Below are positions 35,701 to 47,326 of a stretch of 64,000 nt of DNA, piece after piece. Source of the DNA: Rhinopomastus cyanomelas (Eukaryota > Chordata > Aves > Bucerotiformes > Rhinopomastidae); NCBI GenBank assembly GCA_013400115.1, contig VXBP01007531.1:808260-872259 (forward strand), written 5' to 3'. Position 1 is the stretch's first letter. Each line of letters opens with the position of its first letter. Made by a program: the position numbers and the translations under genes. Below the pieces are notes generated by a model that saw only the letters and a program-made list of their open reading frames with translations, ran no database searches and was not told the DNA's origin.

Positions 35701-38090
35701 CTTCAAAGTATTCAGGGGCACAAAACTCCATCACTCTGTAGGAATGGTTCCCGCTGGAGATCTCAGAGAAGAGGCCCAGGTAACTTGTACCTGGTACCAT
35801 CTGTTGTAACTTCGTGGTGATGTCCATGCTATGGACAGGAGGAGACTGTGGTGACAGGGCCAAGGGCACCTTCACATGACTTCAGCACAAGTGTGGCAGG
35901 CTCTGGCAGCAGTTCAAGACAGCATCTGAGTTCACTGCAGATGTGCCAGGATGATCACCTTGGCCATATCTGCCAAGGCAAAGGTTTCAAAGGCTCCTCA
36001 TGATTCTGATTCCTATGTTGAAGAAGTCCATTTATTGACCAAGAAATGAGGCTGTTACCAGCTGGGAGTGTCCTAGCAAGCCTAAACCCTCCAAGGAACC
36101 CCCCGGATCTCCCAGGATGGAGATTCATGCCCTAGAAGGCTCTGTGTGTTCTGGCAGCTTCTCAGTCCATCAGCTGGTGTAGCCACTTGCCTCTGGCAGT
36201 TGTCTCCCAACCAGCAAAACCCAGCAGCTTTCATCAGATATTTCTTGAAAGCTCAGCAATATTCTCCTCGCCATTTCCATGCCCAAAGGTTTCTTGCAGC
36301 CCTGACTTACCACATGTGCATGGGACAGCCACAGACTGCACGGGACCGATGGGGTTCACAGGGCAAAACAAGACCTTTTTTTTCCCCATCCGTAGGTTTT
36401 CACCATAATTGTAAGACAGTGCCAGGTCCCATGTGGATACCTGGGTGAGCAACTCAAATGGCTTTCAGCTGGATTACACACTTGTGGGAAGCTAGGGTTG
36501 TCTGGGAAGGCTGGAGCCTCGTTCCCTTCGTTTATGGGAAAGGAAAATATGAGTAAGGTAGGACCTACCCTTTCTGTAACATGGTTTCTGCAAAAGTCTC
36601 TCTGCTGTCCTCAGTGACCAGGACTCAAGTCACACCGAGGCAGGGAGCAGGGACACGCAAGGACACCTTTTCAGCTTTCCAAGAACTACTCTGAACCTCC
36701 AAGAGCTGGGATTTTCTTTGGTCTTGCAGTGCAAAGTGCCAGAGGCCTCCTGTGAGTCTTCTCAGAAGTTGAAACCCTTTTTGGAAAGGATAAAGAGGCC
36801 ATTTGGGATCATTGGCTGCCTCTTCCCACGACTGCCCTGAACTCCTGCCAGTATCATTCTCCCTGCTCTTCCCCTCTGCCCTGGGGCTGAGGGCTGGTTA
36901 CCTTCACAACAGTCACTTTCAGTCTTCAGCCTCCTACGGCTTCCAAGCTAATACCAGGCTGCCCAGCTTGGTCAGCTCAAAGTCTCTATTTCATTGGTCT
37001 AGATGGTCTCCAGGGCTGTCTCCCTATCAGACCTTCTCCATCCCCTGGAGCTCCCACACCAGGGGCTGGCTGTAAAGCACTGAGGGCTAATCACCCTGAA
37101 AGGAGCCAGTTCTGTTCTGAGAACAGCTCTGGCTGAGGGCAGCCACAGTTCTTCCTTCCTGAAGGCACTCAAGTGCTCTGTCTGCTGCCCAAACACAGGA
37201 AAGATTCTGCTGTTGGGGTTGGGATTGTTTTTTTATTCCCCCCCGCCTTCTCACTGCCCACAGAGCCAAAGGGTCTGTTTGCTTTCGTGTTACTTATCAG
37301 AAAGGTTTATTTGCTATTGCTCGAGAGGGGAAAACAACCCCTCCATAGCCACGGGCAGACAAGCTCCCTGCTCAGGAACATAATGGCTGGAGCCCGTGGG
37401 CCCATATGCTGGGCATCCTGTGTGGGGGAAAGCCAGCTCCCATCACATCCGTACTCAGAGTACAGCTGATCAGGTATGGCTGGATGTCAGCAAAGAGCAG
37501 GGTTGGGTTGGCTGGGTGATATGGCAGGGGAAGGGAATAGGGGCTATTTAAAGCGTGTTGCAGAACTGGGAATTTTCCTCGTTGAGGATGTCAGGGCTGC
37601 AAACACAGACACATATATGCCCCCCCACCCCGAAGGGAAAGAGGAGGAGGAGGGAGGTTATATTTTCCCTGTCAGCTGCTATAGCATCCTCTGAGCTTCA
37701 TAAGAAAGAGAACTGAGCTTTCATAATGCCCTGAATAATTCCTGCATTTTTAGGTTCCTGTTTGCTCCTCCCCGATGATTTAAGACTTAGGAATTCAGCT
37801 TGTTTATAGTTGCATTTGTTTCTGAATATCCATGAAAAGCTCAATGTCTCTGGGAAATGATTAGGTATTAACCCTGTGTTAGTGCAGCACATCAACCATG
37901 GAAACACCCTATTTGGCTAAATCACCTTGAAATATGGAAATATTGAATGACCAGGTGGAACAGCTAAAAAGTAAGATAACAAATAGATACATTCCTGGTA
38001 CAAGGAAGGAAAGGAGGGAATATTTCAAGCAAAAGAAACTACACTATACTCTTCTCTGAAGTTTCTCAAATTCTAAACAAAACTACCCAA
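32761..38090. other. Unique sequence, partly regulatory-looking
   Basis: No gene recognised; open frames at 33047-33535 and 34222-34719 lack any motif. The stretch 33940-34210 has the even composition and homeodomain/CCAAT-like words (GTAATTAAGG, TTATTGGC) typical of vertebrate non-coding elements. Confidence 0.4.
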
Positions 38091-38151
38091 CAGAATCATA
38101 GAATCATTAGGGATTGGAAGGGACCTCAAAAGATCATCTAGTCCAACCCCC

Positions 38152-38517
38152 CTACAACAAGAGGATCACCAGGACCAAGTCACACAGGAACACATCCAGA
38201 TGGGTTTTAAAGATCTCCAGTGAAGGAGACTCCACAATCACCCTAGGCAGCCCCTTCCAGTGCTCTGTCACCCTCACTGGGAAGAAGTTCCTTCTCATAA
38301 TGATGTGGAACCTCCTATGTTCCAGCTTACAACCATTGCCCCTCATCTTATCACTACGTGACATTGAGAAGAGCCTGGCTCCATTCTCCTGAAACCCATC
38401 CTTCAAATATTTATAGACATGAATGAGGTCACCCCTCAGTCTCCTCTTCTCCAAGCTAAAGAGACCCAGCTCCCTCAGCCTCTCCTCATAAAGGACATTC
38501 TCCACCTCCTTCATCAT
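38152..38517 (-). pseudogene. CR1 ORF2 C-terminal remnant
   Basis: A 121-codon open frame equivalent to the one at 12963-13349, with MMKEVENVLYEERLRELGLF at its start, then the RRLRGDL block, SRSDKMRGNGCKLEHRRFH and FFPVRVTEHWKGLPR. It runs past the usual FLCDLV end into a short extra tail, which indicates that the normal stop codon is mutated. Non-functional on its own because upstream frames are broken. Confidence 0.8.
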
Positions 38518-38899
38518 CCTCGTTGCCCTATGCTGGACTCCCTCCAGCAGCTCTGTGTCCTTCTTCGACTGAGGGGCTCAAAACTGGACACAATACTCCA
38601 GATGTGGTCTCACCAGGGCACAGTAGAGGGTGAGAAGAACCTCTCTTGATCTGCTTACCACTCCCCGTTCTGATCCACCCCAGGATGCTGTTGGCCCTCT
38701 TCACCACAAGAGCACACCTCTGGCTCAAGGTCATCCTGCTGTCTACCAGGACCCCCAGGTCCCTTTCTCCTACACTACTCTCCAACAGGTCAGTCCCCAA
38801 GCCTATACTGGTACCTGGGGTTGTTCTTGCTCAGAAGCAAGACTCTACACTTACCCTTGTTATACCTTATCAGATTTCTCTCTACCCAGCTCCCCAGCC

Positions 38900-39505
38900 T
38901 GTCCAGGTCTTGCTGAATGGCAGCACAGTCTGCAGGCATCACCACTCAGATTTGTGTCATCAACAAACTTCTGACAGTGCACCCTAATCACTCATCCAAG
39001 CCATCAATGAATACATTGAACAAGACTGGTCCCAGCACTGACCCCTGGGGCACTCCACTAGATACAGGCCTCCAACTACACTCTGTGCCATTGACAACTA
39101 CTCTGATTTCTATCCTGCAGCCAGATCTACCTCACTACCTGGTGATCTAGACCACACTGCCTCAGTTTGGCTGCAAGGATGCTGTGAGAGACTGTGTCAA
39201 ATGCCTTACTCAAGTCAAGACAGACCACATCCACTGCTCTGCCATCATCTATCCACCTCGTTATGCCCTCATTAAGAGCTATCAAGTTGGTCAAGCATGA
39301 CTTTCCCTTTGTAAAGCCATTCTGACTGTCCCTAATGACCCTCCTGTCCTTGATGTGCCTAGAGACAGCCTCTAAAACAAATCGTTCAATCACTTTTCCT
39401 GGGATGGAGGTGAGGCTGACCAGTCTATAGTTACCTGGGTCCTCCTTATTTCCCTTTTTGAAGATTGGAGTGACATTTGCTGTCCTCCAGTCCCCAGGCA
39501 TCAAT
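38900..39505 (-). pseudogene. CR1 ORF2 reverse transcriptase remnant
   Basis: The minus frame ending at 39127 carries non-LTR reverse transcriptase blocks in order: DWRTANVTPIFKKGNKEDPG, NYRLVSLTSIPGKVIE, QNGFTKGKSCLTNL and VVCLDLSKAFDTVSH. The last contains the first catalytic aspartate. A stop at 39127 breaks the frame. In another register the second catalytic box survives as FVDD at 38956-38967, flanked by K and TNL. In an intact element this enzyme copies CR1 RNA at a nicked target site. Here both frames are separated and the N-terminal endonuclease is missing, so the copy is dead. Confidence 0.88.
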
Positions 39506-41133
39506 CCTGATCCCCATGACAAGATAGAAATTCATCTGGTTGCAGAACAATGAGGTTCTATGTGGAATCCTGTTTGATAGCGACCTGGGTGAGGTCAGGA
39601 GCTACATGTGATCTATCCCAGCCTAACCTCAACTGCTTCACTTTTGTTCTTAGCATCTCACCACACCCTCAAGTGTTTTGAAGCAAGATACCTTTGGGAG
39701 ACCACCTCAGCCAGATCTTAAGAGACAGGAGCCTTTGGTGACAGCAGTAAATAATTTTATATCCTGGATATCTTCTTACGTCCATGTGCTGTGCACCAAC
39801 ACCTCACACAGAGCGCTACTAGCACTGTATGAACAAGTGTGTACGTATCTACATTTTATTACTGAAGCTATTTAAGGAATTTCCAGTTCATTAACACTCT
39901 GAATACTTGCTCATCTACATTCCTGTCCATAATTTTCCCGTTTGACCAAAACCCCTTCCCTGTGGTCTAAGCAGTAGCTCACAATTACACTGAACAGGGC
40001 CAGAGAGCAGCTTGGAAGAGGCATTGAAATATCTGAAGCTCTCAAGCTTAGCCATCAGAAGTAGGATCACTCTGATCCAGCCTCTCTCTGTCAAAACAAG
40101 TTACATACCCCCATCTCTAGAGCCTTTGTAGTGACCCCCTGTGACAAAGGATACAGCACCCTCAAATCTGAAGGCTCCCGCAACACTGCATCAGCCTAGA
40201 CAAAACACTGACTGAAGTTCAACACACCACTCAGCCAAAATATTTTGGTTTGATAAAACAATCCCAACAACTGTTTTGACATCAGCTGACCAGACTGGCA
40301 ATGGAAATTTCCTTTTCAGCTTCCCTGTTATCATCCTCTCTGGCATCAGGCAGTCAAGTCAGGGGACCACATCCAAACTGATTCCCTTCTGCTTGCCTTT
40401 GAGTCCTCTCTTTGTCCGTTCAGGTGGCCAGTTCTCCCGGACACTTGCATGGAACCAGCAGGACTGTGGACTTCTCCAGAAAACCCTACACATAACTATA
40501 ATGAAAGAGTATTATTGTAGCTCTTTACTTTCGAGCTGTTGCACAAGCACTTACCACAAAGCCAGCATGGAAGTGAAAAGCCTTCTTCAATTGTTAATGG
40601 GTTTACAGAACTCAATAGTCCTCCTCAAACCATCCTTGTCTCCCCATAACAATAAAATAACCCTACCCTGCTCACAGCTACACCCAGCCTCCAGCTCCCC
40701 TTGCAGTCTTGAGGGCTCACAGTGGGAGGTCTATTCTCACATCAAATTAAAGCCAGACAGAATCAATTAAAGCAAAAAGGATGGGGTCTGCTGAGATGAC
40801 AGAAGGCATTTGGGGCAAAACCTCACAGCTGAAGGCAGGAGAGGCCCCTGCCCAGGCTTTCTTGCTCCTCCATGGAAGCTGAGGCCGAGCAACACCTCCC
40901 CAGAGGATTCAAGGACTGCCAGTCCTCATGTTTTTTTTTTTTATATTTCATTGGCTTATGGTGCTAAAAAGCAGTGAAGAGGGAAGTTAGAGACAGATCA
41001 AAGTGGATATGAATGTAGGAAATTACCAGAGGAGGGACTTTTTTTGGCTACAATAGTCTTCATTACTCAGAGATGATCTAATTCCTGTGGGGACCCCAAG
41101 ATAAGAAAACTACTCCGAGATTTTGTACCCCAG
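39506..41133. other. Unique non-coding sequence
   Basis: T-run near 40929-40941; the 164-codon frame at 40276-40770 shows no recognisable motif. Nothing else seen. Confidence 0.4.
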
Positions 41134-41198
41134 AGAATCACAGAATGTCACAGAATCACAGAACAGTAGGGATTGGAAGGGACCTTGAGAGATCATTC
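41134..41198 (-). mobile_element. Minimal CR1 3' end, inverted
   Basis: Only the tail (AGAATCACAGAATGTCACAG) and the first 'cagtagggattggaagggac' block of an inverted CR1 are present, about 65 bases. It is either an extreme 5' truncation or a copy cut down later. Confidence 0.85.
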
Positions 41199-44100
41199 TT
41201 TCCTCTTAAGAATCATTCTCTACCACACACCCCAGGATCTAATCTGTGTATGGCCACCTACTGAAAAGTCCCTCAGAAAGGCCTACTGTGACCATTCCTA
41301 CCTTTGTCTTCTGCTGACCCAAGGCCATTCCCTGGGGGCTTTCTGCAGCCAGGCCTGTTTTTGATGGGAAGGCAGAGTCCTGCATCCCAGAGCATCAGGA
41401 ACAGATGTTGACATTGTAACTTTAACCCCCTCCCTCTCTCTTCACGCAGAATCTCCAGCCTGCATGCCATCCAATTTGCTACCTCTTAGGAAGGTCAGGG
41501 TCCTGCTGGGGGATGAACATCTCGCAGCTTGGGGCACTTAGTTTCACATTTTTTTCTCCCACTAAACAAGACATTTGAGCAGAGAAAGAACAAGGCAAAG
41601 AAACTGGCTTGAGAGAGGGGCTGATACAAGCCTTGTCCAGTTGGGGAGGATTTTTATTTGCTTATCATCTCCTAAACTCTCCAATGTCCTAGTAACAGAC
41701 ACAGATTTCCAGAGAGACAAATGCCTTTGCAAGCTTCTGAGATCTTCAGCTTCCATAGGGAGCAAATAAGCAGCATTAGCTCTGATGAGTTTGCTTTGCC
41801 AGGCTGATTTGTGGTGTGAACCTGCTCTAATTAGTCATCTAACTCAAGAAGTAAGACTCCCAAGAGAAGATTTCAGAGGGGAATTCAGAGCTCTTCAGAC
41901 TGAAATGCTTCTGCATCTCCTTTCCATGATGTCTTCCTCTCTCCATTTGAATATCTCACAAATAGGTGCTAAGAAAACTTCCACATCTTTGCCAAACAGT
42001 GGCATGATGGAATTCTCTGAAAAAAACATAGGCTGTGTGCTTTTGGGCTTCACCTTAGCTTGTCCTGCTTGCTGACTATGAAATAAAACTCACTTATAGG
42101 CAGATTAGCCCAGTGGAGAAACCACTGGCTTTTCAAATATTGTTGTGTCATCAACATTTTATGCCAAGCCCTTGCTGCCCCCCCCCAATCATTGCTAGAA
42201 GCTACTAAAAGCAATTCACAGAAGCACAGAACACCTTGTTTAACTCCTCTCATATCATAGCTGTGGCCACCAGGAAGCTCCATGTTTCTCCTGAGGTGCC
42301 TAGTAAGAAAAAGTCATCACCATGCGACTAAGAACTCCAGTTGATGTGAGAACCAAGTGAATTTACAGGCTAAAGAAGAGAAGCTTTGCTTCAGATTAAA
42401 ACTTTGAGCAAGAATTCCTTCTCTAGAAGTTCCTAAAATCCCCTCTATCACTGATAATAGTTCAGGATTTTCCTCTCCAAAGACTCTTAACATCCAGAAG
42501 ATGATCCAGTGTGTCGGTCCAGTCTTGCTGGACAAGATGATTCTTCAGGAAATTAAAACAACCTTCTCAGCACCAAATCACAGAAGGAAAGGCTTAGTAC
42601 AAGACCCACTAATATTGTTGGAACCCCTTTACAACTCCTTAAAGGACACTCAGCTCCCTGTCCAGTCGAGCTGCCAACACTGAGCTTCGTGTACAGGAAC
42701 GACTCACTGTTTGTCAGGAGGGTGTGGAAGCTGCACCTTTCCCCAAAACCCCTTCTCTAGCCCCAGCCCTGCTCCTCGGGCCACCCAGGACCATGGACAG
42801 CAGTTCCCACTGCAGAGCTGCTGCGCAGCGCGGCCAGTCCAGCGCTCTCACAACAGGACTCACAGAAGTACCTAAAACACTACAGCAGGCTTCTTAGCTA
42901 CCCTGCAATACAGGCTGAAAACACTCACATTGAACGGCATGAATTGATTCTGGTCATCCTAAGCACTGCAGGTCTTTGAGTGCACACTTGTTCAAGGAAG
43001 GCCACTGCCTCTGCAGCACAGAGAACATTAAATCTCTCTGCTTTGCTGTAAACAGAAACCTTTTCCCTCTGATAGTAATGTTGTGCCAGAAATGATAGAA
43101 CATCCATGAGTCTCTTCTTGCTCCCACTGCAAAGTGGCCCCTTACTTCCAAGACTTCTGCACAAAGGAAAAGTCGTTATGCACCCACACATTCCATTTAT
43201 TCCAGCACTCTACTTGTGCCACAAGATTTTACAAAAAAAAAAACAAAACCCACAACCGAGACAGAGTGAGGGCATCCCATTCAATTAGGTGTCAGTGCTT
43301 GTAGACATGTGAATTCACACACCTTCACATCCTTCCACCTACACCCATCTCTGCCATTGTGCTGCTGCAAATGATTTTCAGTGCCAGCATGTAAGAACTA
43401 ATTAATTACTCTCACATTTTAAAGTCTTCACCCCTCAGAACAAGTGACCTGTCAGCCAAGTCCAGTGAGCTATCAGCAGTGACTTTGATGAGGGGCACAT
43501 CACCAGGGCACAAGAGCAGAATCTCCTACAAGTCAGGTTCATTCTTTCTCAGCATCCAAAGTTCAACTTGGGGGATAAGGGAAATGAGAGAAATGGCTCA
43601 AGACAGTCAACCCTGACAGGGTCACGGGCTTTGCAACAGCTTTGACGTGCAGGCGGGTAAAAACATCACTCTCCAAGTAAAGGGGCAGAGGAAAGGAATA
43701 AAGGGGAACGGGGAGAGGAAAGAAAAAGGAAAGGTTGATGGACAGTTGGACTTGTTGAGGGTGAAATCAATTAAAGTGCATCAAATCCAGAATTCATGCT
43801 TTTTCAAAGTGACAAATATGTGCTGGAAACTGAGAAAGACGAAGGGAAAATAATGTCTTTGACCTCGTGGAGACCGGCTGTTCCTTCCGTCAGAGGAGCC
43901 AAAAGTGAAGTGAGATGTGTTCATGATAAATAGTAACAGCCAGGCAGCCACCTCAAAAAAGAACGAGGTGAAAAGGTTACAGAAGGGACCCAAAATGCGA
44001 AGAATTCAACCAAACATCAAGATAAATCAACTCAGGCCCTGTGTACATGTACCCAGCCTTCACAGAGCCGCTGCAGCTCATCTCAATTCGTTAGCCTTGC

Positions 44101-44226
44101 TTAAAGTGTAAGAGACACGCAAACATACAGCTTGGTCACAAAAGCTTTGGTAAATGGCTGTGCAAAGCACTGACTCCCTCCAGCCTTCCACAGTCAAGGG
44201 ATGCAGTGACCACACTACCTGCCAGC
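41199..44226. other. Unique non-coding sequence
   Basis: No gene, repeat family or RNA recognised. C-run near 42179-42187 and A-run near 43231-43241. Confidence 0.4.
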
Positions 44227-44385
44227 ATAAGATCACAATGCCAGAGGTCGGAAGGGACCTCTGGGGTTCATCTAGTCCAACCCACTTGCCAAAGCAGGAT
44301 CCTTTAGAGTAGGTCACACAGGAACACATCCAGGCTGGTTTTGAAGGTCTCCAGAGAGGGGCACTCCCTAACCTCTTCAGTTGTG
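44227..44385 (-). mobile_element. Short old CR1 fragment, inverted
   Basis: Inverted CR1 3' UTR: 'ggtcggaagggacctctgg', 'ttcatctagtccaaccc', 'gcaggatcctttagagtagg', 'cacacaggaacacatccagg' and 'tctccagagaggggcactcc'. The tail is degraded to AAGATCACAATG. Confidence 0.88.
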
Positions 44386-45789
44386 ATAACTTCTAATAAA
44401 TGTTTGGAAATGCCCCTCTAAATATTGCGTCCTGCTGGGATCATGTATATCTTCAACTTATTAAATGCCCAAGGGAACATCTCAACCTGGGCAAAAAGGA
44501 GTTCAACATAAAAACCTGACCCTCAATGGCAGGATTTTCCACAAGTGGGAAAAACTCACAGGTTGCACGCACAGGCATTTTGGTCCAAGTTCTCCTTTTG
44601 GATCAATTCTAGCAAATTCCCAGCCGGTGGTTTGTATGAACCATATCAAGTCAAAGCACTGTTTCAGGGAACATTTACTGCAGTTGTGTGCTAGTGGTTG
44701 CTGAGGCAGGGCACACCCAGCACACCTCTGGTCCTAGAGTCCAGAGTCTCTAGGGGGCTCCTGGCTGCAAGCTGACCCCCACTTTAGCCCACCACACATT
44801 CAAACACCACACGTTTGCAATACATGGTCCTTAAACTATTAATACAAAGCAATGGACATGATTGCGAGATGCTAAAGCAAGACCCTCTGAAGTCTTTCTC
44901 ACTGCTTATGACAACAGCAGACTAACCTTTGAAGAGATTGCTGGGGAAACACATTTGCTCTTCTCTGCAGAGCTCCTGCCAGCACTAGAGGGACTACACA
45001 AAGTTTTACAACAGTCCTAATATGATCAGGGAAGCCCACTGACTTTGCTGACTGCTGGTCATATCAGGGAAGATTCCCAGCTGCAGCGTGGAATTTCTCA
45101 ATCCTGGGATCCCAGCTGGCACTGGGTGCTTATCATGGCAAATGCTCACATCGAGGGGAATGCAGCTCACATTGCCTTTGATGCTGCAAGGAGGCTCAGC
45201 TACCGAGTTCTAGCTGGCATCCTCACAGCTTTGCCTTCACAAAGCACTGGTGAGCATCTTGCCTTCTCCTCCCAACACAGATGCCCACCCCACTGTTGTT
45301 GCATTCTTCCTCACAACAACCTTCTCTGGACGATCTCTTCCCTGAAACAGCATGATTCTCTCAGGGAGACACGAGTTCACATCAACAAATTCTTCCCGAC
45401 ACTGCCCTGAAGCGTTTTCGCTATGATCAGCTATTCAGAGTGATGGAACACACTAGTTAGATCTCTGTGTGTTTATCAATCCCTTCGCAGCCATTTTCCT
45501 CTCTAAACCCGTCAAATCTTTTTCTTCAAGCTCTGTGGGAACAGTTAGGAGCTATCTCCTCAGAGGTGCCTGCCCTGCCACTTGCATTTCATCCCGCTCC
45601 TAGAGCTGGCAGCAGTCAGGAGACTGGCCCACACCAAGCAGACACAGCAGCAGCAGCACAGTGACTGCCAGTGCCCCTAGAGCGACAGCATCCTCAGAAA
45701 AGACCCTGGTGAGACCCCTTGTTCTTGGGCAAGGGAATGGGAGGAGTTGTCTTACCCCGGGCAGAATAGAAAGAGGAAAAGCCCAGAGA
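44386..45789. other. Unique non-coding sequence
   Basis: Nothing recognised beyond short chance frames. Confidence 0.4.
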
Positions 45790-46322
45790 TCATAGAATCA
45801 TAGAATCATTACGGATTGGAAGGGACCTTGAAAGATCATCTAGTCCAATCCCCCTGCAACAGCAGGATCACCTAAACCAAGTCACACAGGAACCTATCCA
45901 GTCGGGTCTTGAATATCTCCAGTGAAGGAGACTCCACAACCTCCCTGGGCAGCCTGTTCCAGTGCTCCATCACCCTCACGGTGAAGAAGTTCCTTCTCAG
46001 GTTGATGTGGAACCTCTTATGTTCCAGCTTACAACCACTGCCCCTTGTCCTATCACTACATGACACCGAGAACAGCCCAGCTCCATCCTCCTGACACCCA
46101 CCCCTCAAATATTTGTAGACATTAATGAGGTCACCCCTCAGTCTCCTCTTCTCCAAGCTAAAGAGACCCAGCTCCCTCAGCCTCTCCTTGTAAGGGAGGT
46201 GCTCCACCTCTTTTATCATCTTCATTGCCCTACACTGAACTCTCTCCAGAAGCTCCACATCCTTCTTGAACTGAGGGGCCCAGAACTGGACACAATACTC
46301 CAGCTGTGGTCTCACCAGTGCA
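45790..46322 (-). mobile_element. Young CR1 LINE fragment, inverted
   Basis: Tail CATAGAATCATAGAATCATT at the left. The body is near-consensus and pairs with the 12.87-kb copy in subfamily and sequence ('attacggatt', 'acaacagcaggatcacc', 'cagtcgggtcttg'). It is 5'-truncated at 'cagctgtggtctcaccagtg'. Confidence 0.96.
45872..46322 (-). pseudogene. CR1 ORF2 C-terminal remnant, frame open
   Basis: Open from inside the CR1 (and a few codons of flanking DNA) to the natural stop at 45872. Blocks in order: ALVRPQLEYCVQFWAPQFKK, VELLERVQCRAMKMIKEVEH, ERLRELGLFSLEKRRLRGDL, NVYKYLRGGCQEDG, SCSDRTRGSGCKLEHKRFH, HWNRLPREVVE and a terminal LDRFLCDLV. The frame is intact through all these blocks but lacks catalytic domains because of truncation. 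The apparent N-terminal Met lies in host sequence. Confidence 0.88.
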
Positions 46323-46593
46323 AAAGATATGATAGCAAAGGACTCAGAAGTCTGTAACACCCCAAATCAGACACAAATGACTTGTTCTGTGCTAAGCCAA
46401 GGCAGGAATCAAGCTGTTCCACAGCACTGTGGGACCTTTCAGGGTTGTAGGGCCACAAGACTTGCAAGCATGCTGGACTTCCAAGTCTCTACTGCAGTGA
46501 CCCTAAGTCACTGCAAGACATTTAAGTGAAAACCCATCCTGTTACAACTCTCTGATGAATGTCAGTGAAGCTACATATCACCACCAATGGATT

Positions 46594-46672
46594 TTATAGA
46601 ATCCTAGAGTAAGAAGGGACCTCCAGAGGTCATCTATTCAAACCCCCTGGACTGGGGGGACCTGGATAGGAT
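46594..46672 (-). mobile_element. Ancient CR1-like 3' end relic, inverted
   Basis: 'atagaatcctagagtaagaa' then 'gggacctccagaggtcatct' and 'caaaccccctgga' follow the layout of an inverted CR1 3' end, about 80 bases and diverged. Confidence 0.7.
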
Positions 46673-46977
46673 TTAGACCGAAATAATTTTTTTGTCTTTG
46701 CAGGGAATTTGATGCCTGAGAAGTCCTACATCTTCCCTTTCAAGCAAGGGGAATCAGACAGTCCATTTGCTTTGTAATGATGCCGTAACAATGTAGATGG
46801 CAGAGGGCTGCCAGCCAGTCTGAATCTGCACAGATGCTGTCCTGTGACACTACCCTGCAGAGCCTACATGCACTTCAGTTGTGCAGATCTAGGTCAGCAT
46901 CCTGTATCCTCATAAACGTCAGCCAGGAATGCTTGTTCTTCTGTTCACATTTGTCATAGGCTGAGCTGGTTATCAGT

Positions 46978-47100
46978 CCCATTTGGCAGTGAGGGGAATG
47001 AGACACAAAGCAGTGAAGTGACTTGGCTGAGGCCACCATGAGGGCTAGTGCCTGATCCAGGAGTCAAGCCCATGTAAGCAAGAGCTGAGTCCTCCACACC
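46978..47100 (-). mobile_element. MIR-like SINE relic, inverted
   Basis: The order 'cagtgaggggaatgagacac', 'gcagtgaagtgacttggctg', 'aggccacc', 'ggctagtgcctgatccagga' and 'gtcaagccca' matches the reverse complement of the MIR core and tRNA-like head (GATGAGGAAACTGAGGCAC, AAGTGACTTGCCCAAGGTCAC, then GAACCCAGG). Confidence 0.65.
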
Positions 47101-47245
47101 ACCAACGAGGGTGATGGTGCATTCATAAGACTAACTTCCAATGCCTTTGGGAAGATAAACATAGTGGAGGGTGTGTAGAGACCCATTAAATTTTCTCAAC
47201 CATCTATCTGAAGAGTTTACCAGAGTTTAAGGCCCATCCAGCCTT

Positions 47246-47326
47246 CACAGAATCACAGAAAAATTGAGGCTGGTAAAGACCTCTGACATCATCAACTTCA
47301 GTCTAAGATCTAACACAACCACATTC
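47246..47326 (-). mobile_element. Ancient CR1-like 3' end relic, inverted
   Basis: CACAGAATCACAGAAAAATT followed by 'gaggctggtaaagacctctg' and 'atcatcaacttcagtctaag'. Resembles an old CR1 subfamily whose 3' end reads 'gaggttggaaaagacct'. Confidence 0.75.

Larger units (their letters stand above)
38091..39505 (-). mobile_element. Long CR1 LINE fragment with reverse transcriptase
   Basis: Longest CR1 in the window. The left edge is the 3' tail (AGAATCATAGAATCATTAGG). Moving right on the minus strand come the 3' UTR, the ORF2 C-terminal tail (open at 38152-38517), a connecting region, and the reverse transcriptase palm and fingers up to about 39505, where the 5' truncation falls. It shares its overlap region with the copy at 55161-56190 at roughly 90-95% by eye. 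Confidence 0.96.

Noticed and set aside
40276..40770. 164-codon plus-strand frame
   Set aside because: Serine- and leucine-rich chance translation; no motif or splice context.
42745..42850. Small GC- and CpG-richer patch that could be a promoter
   Set aside because: Only about 100 bases, far below CpG-island size, and no gene starts beside it.
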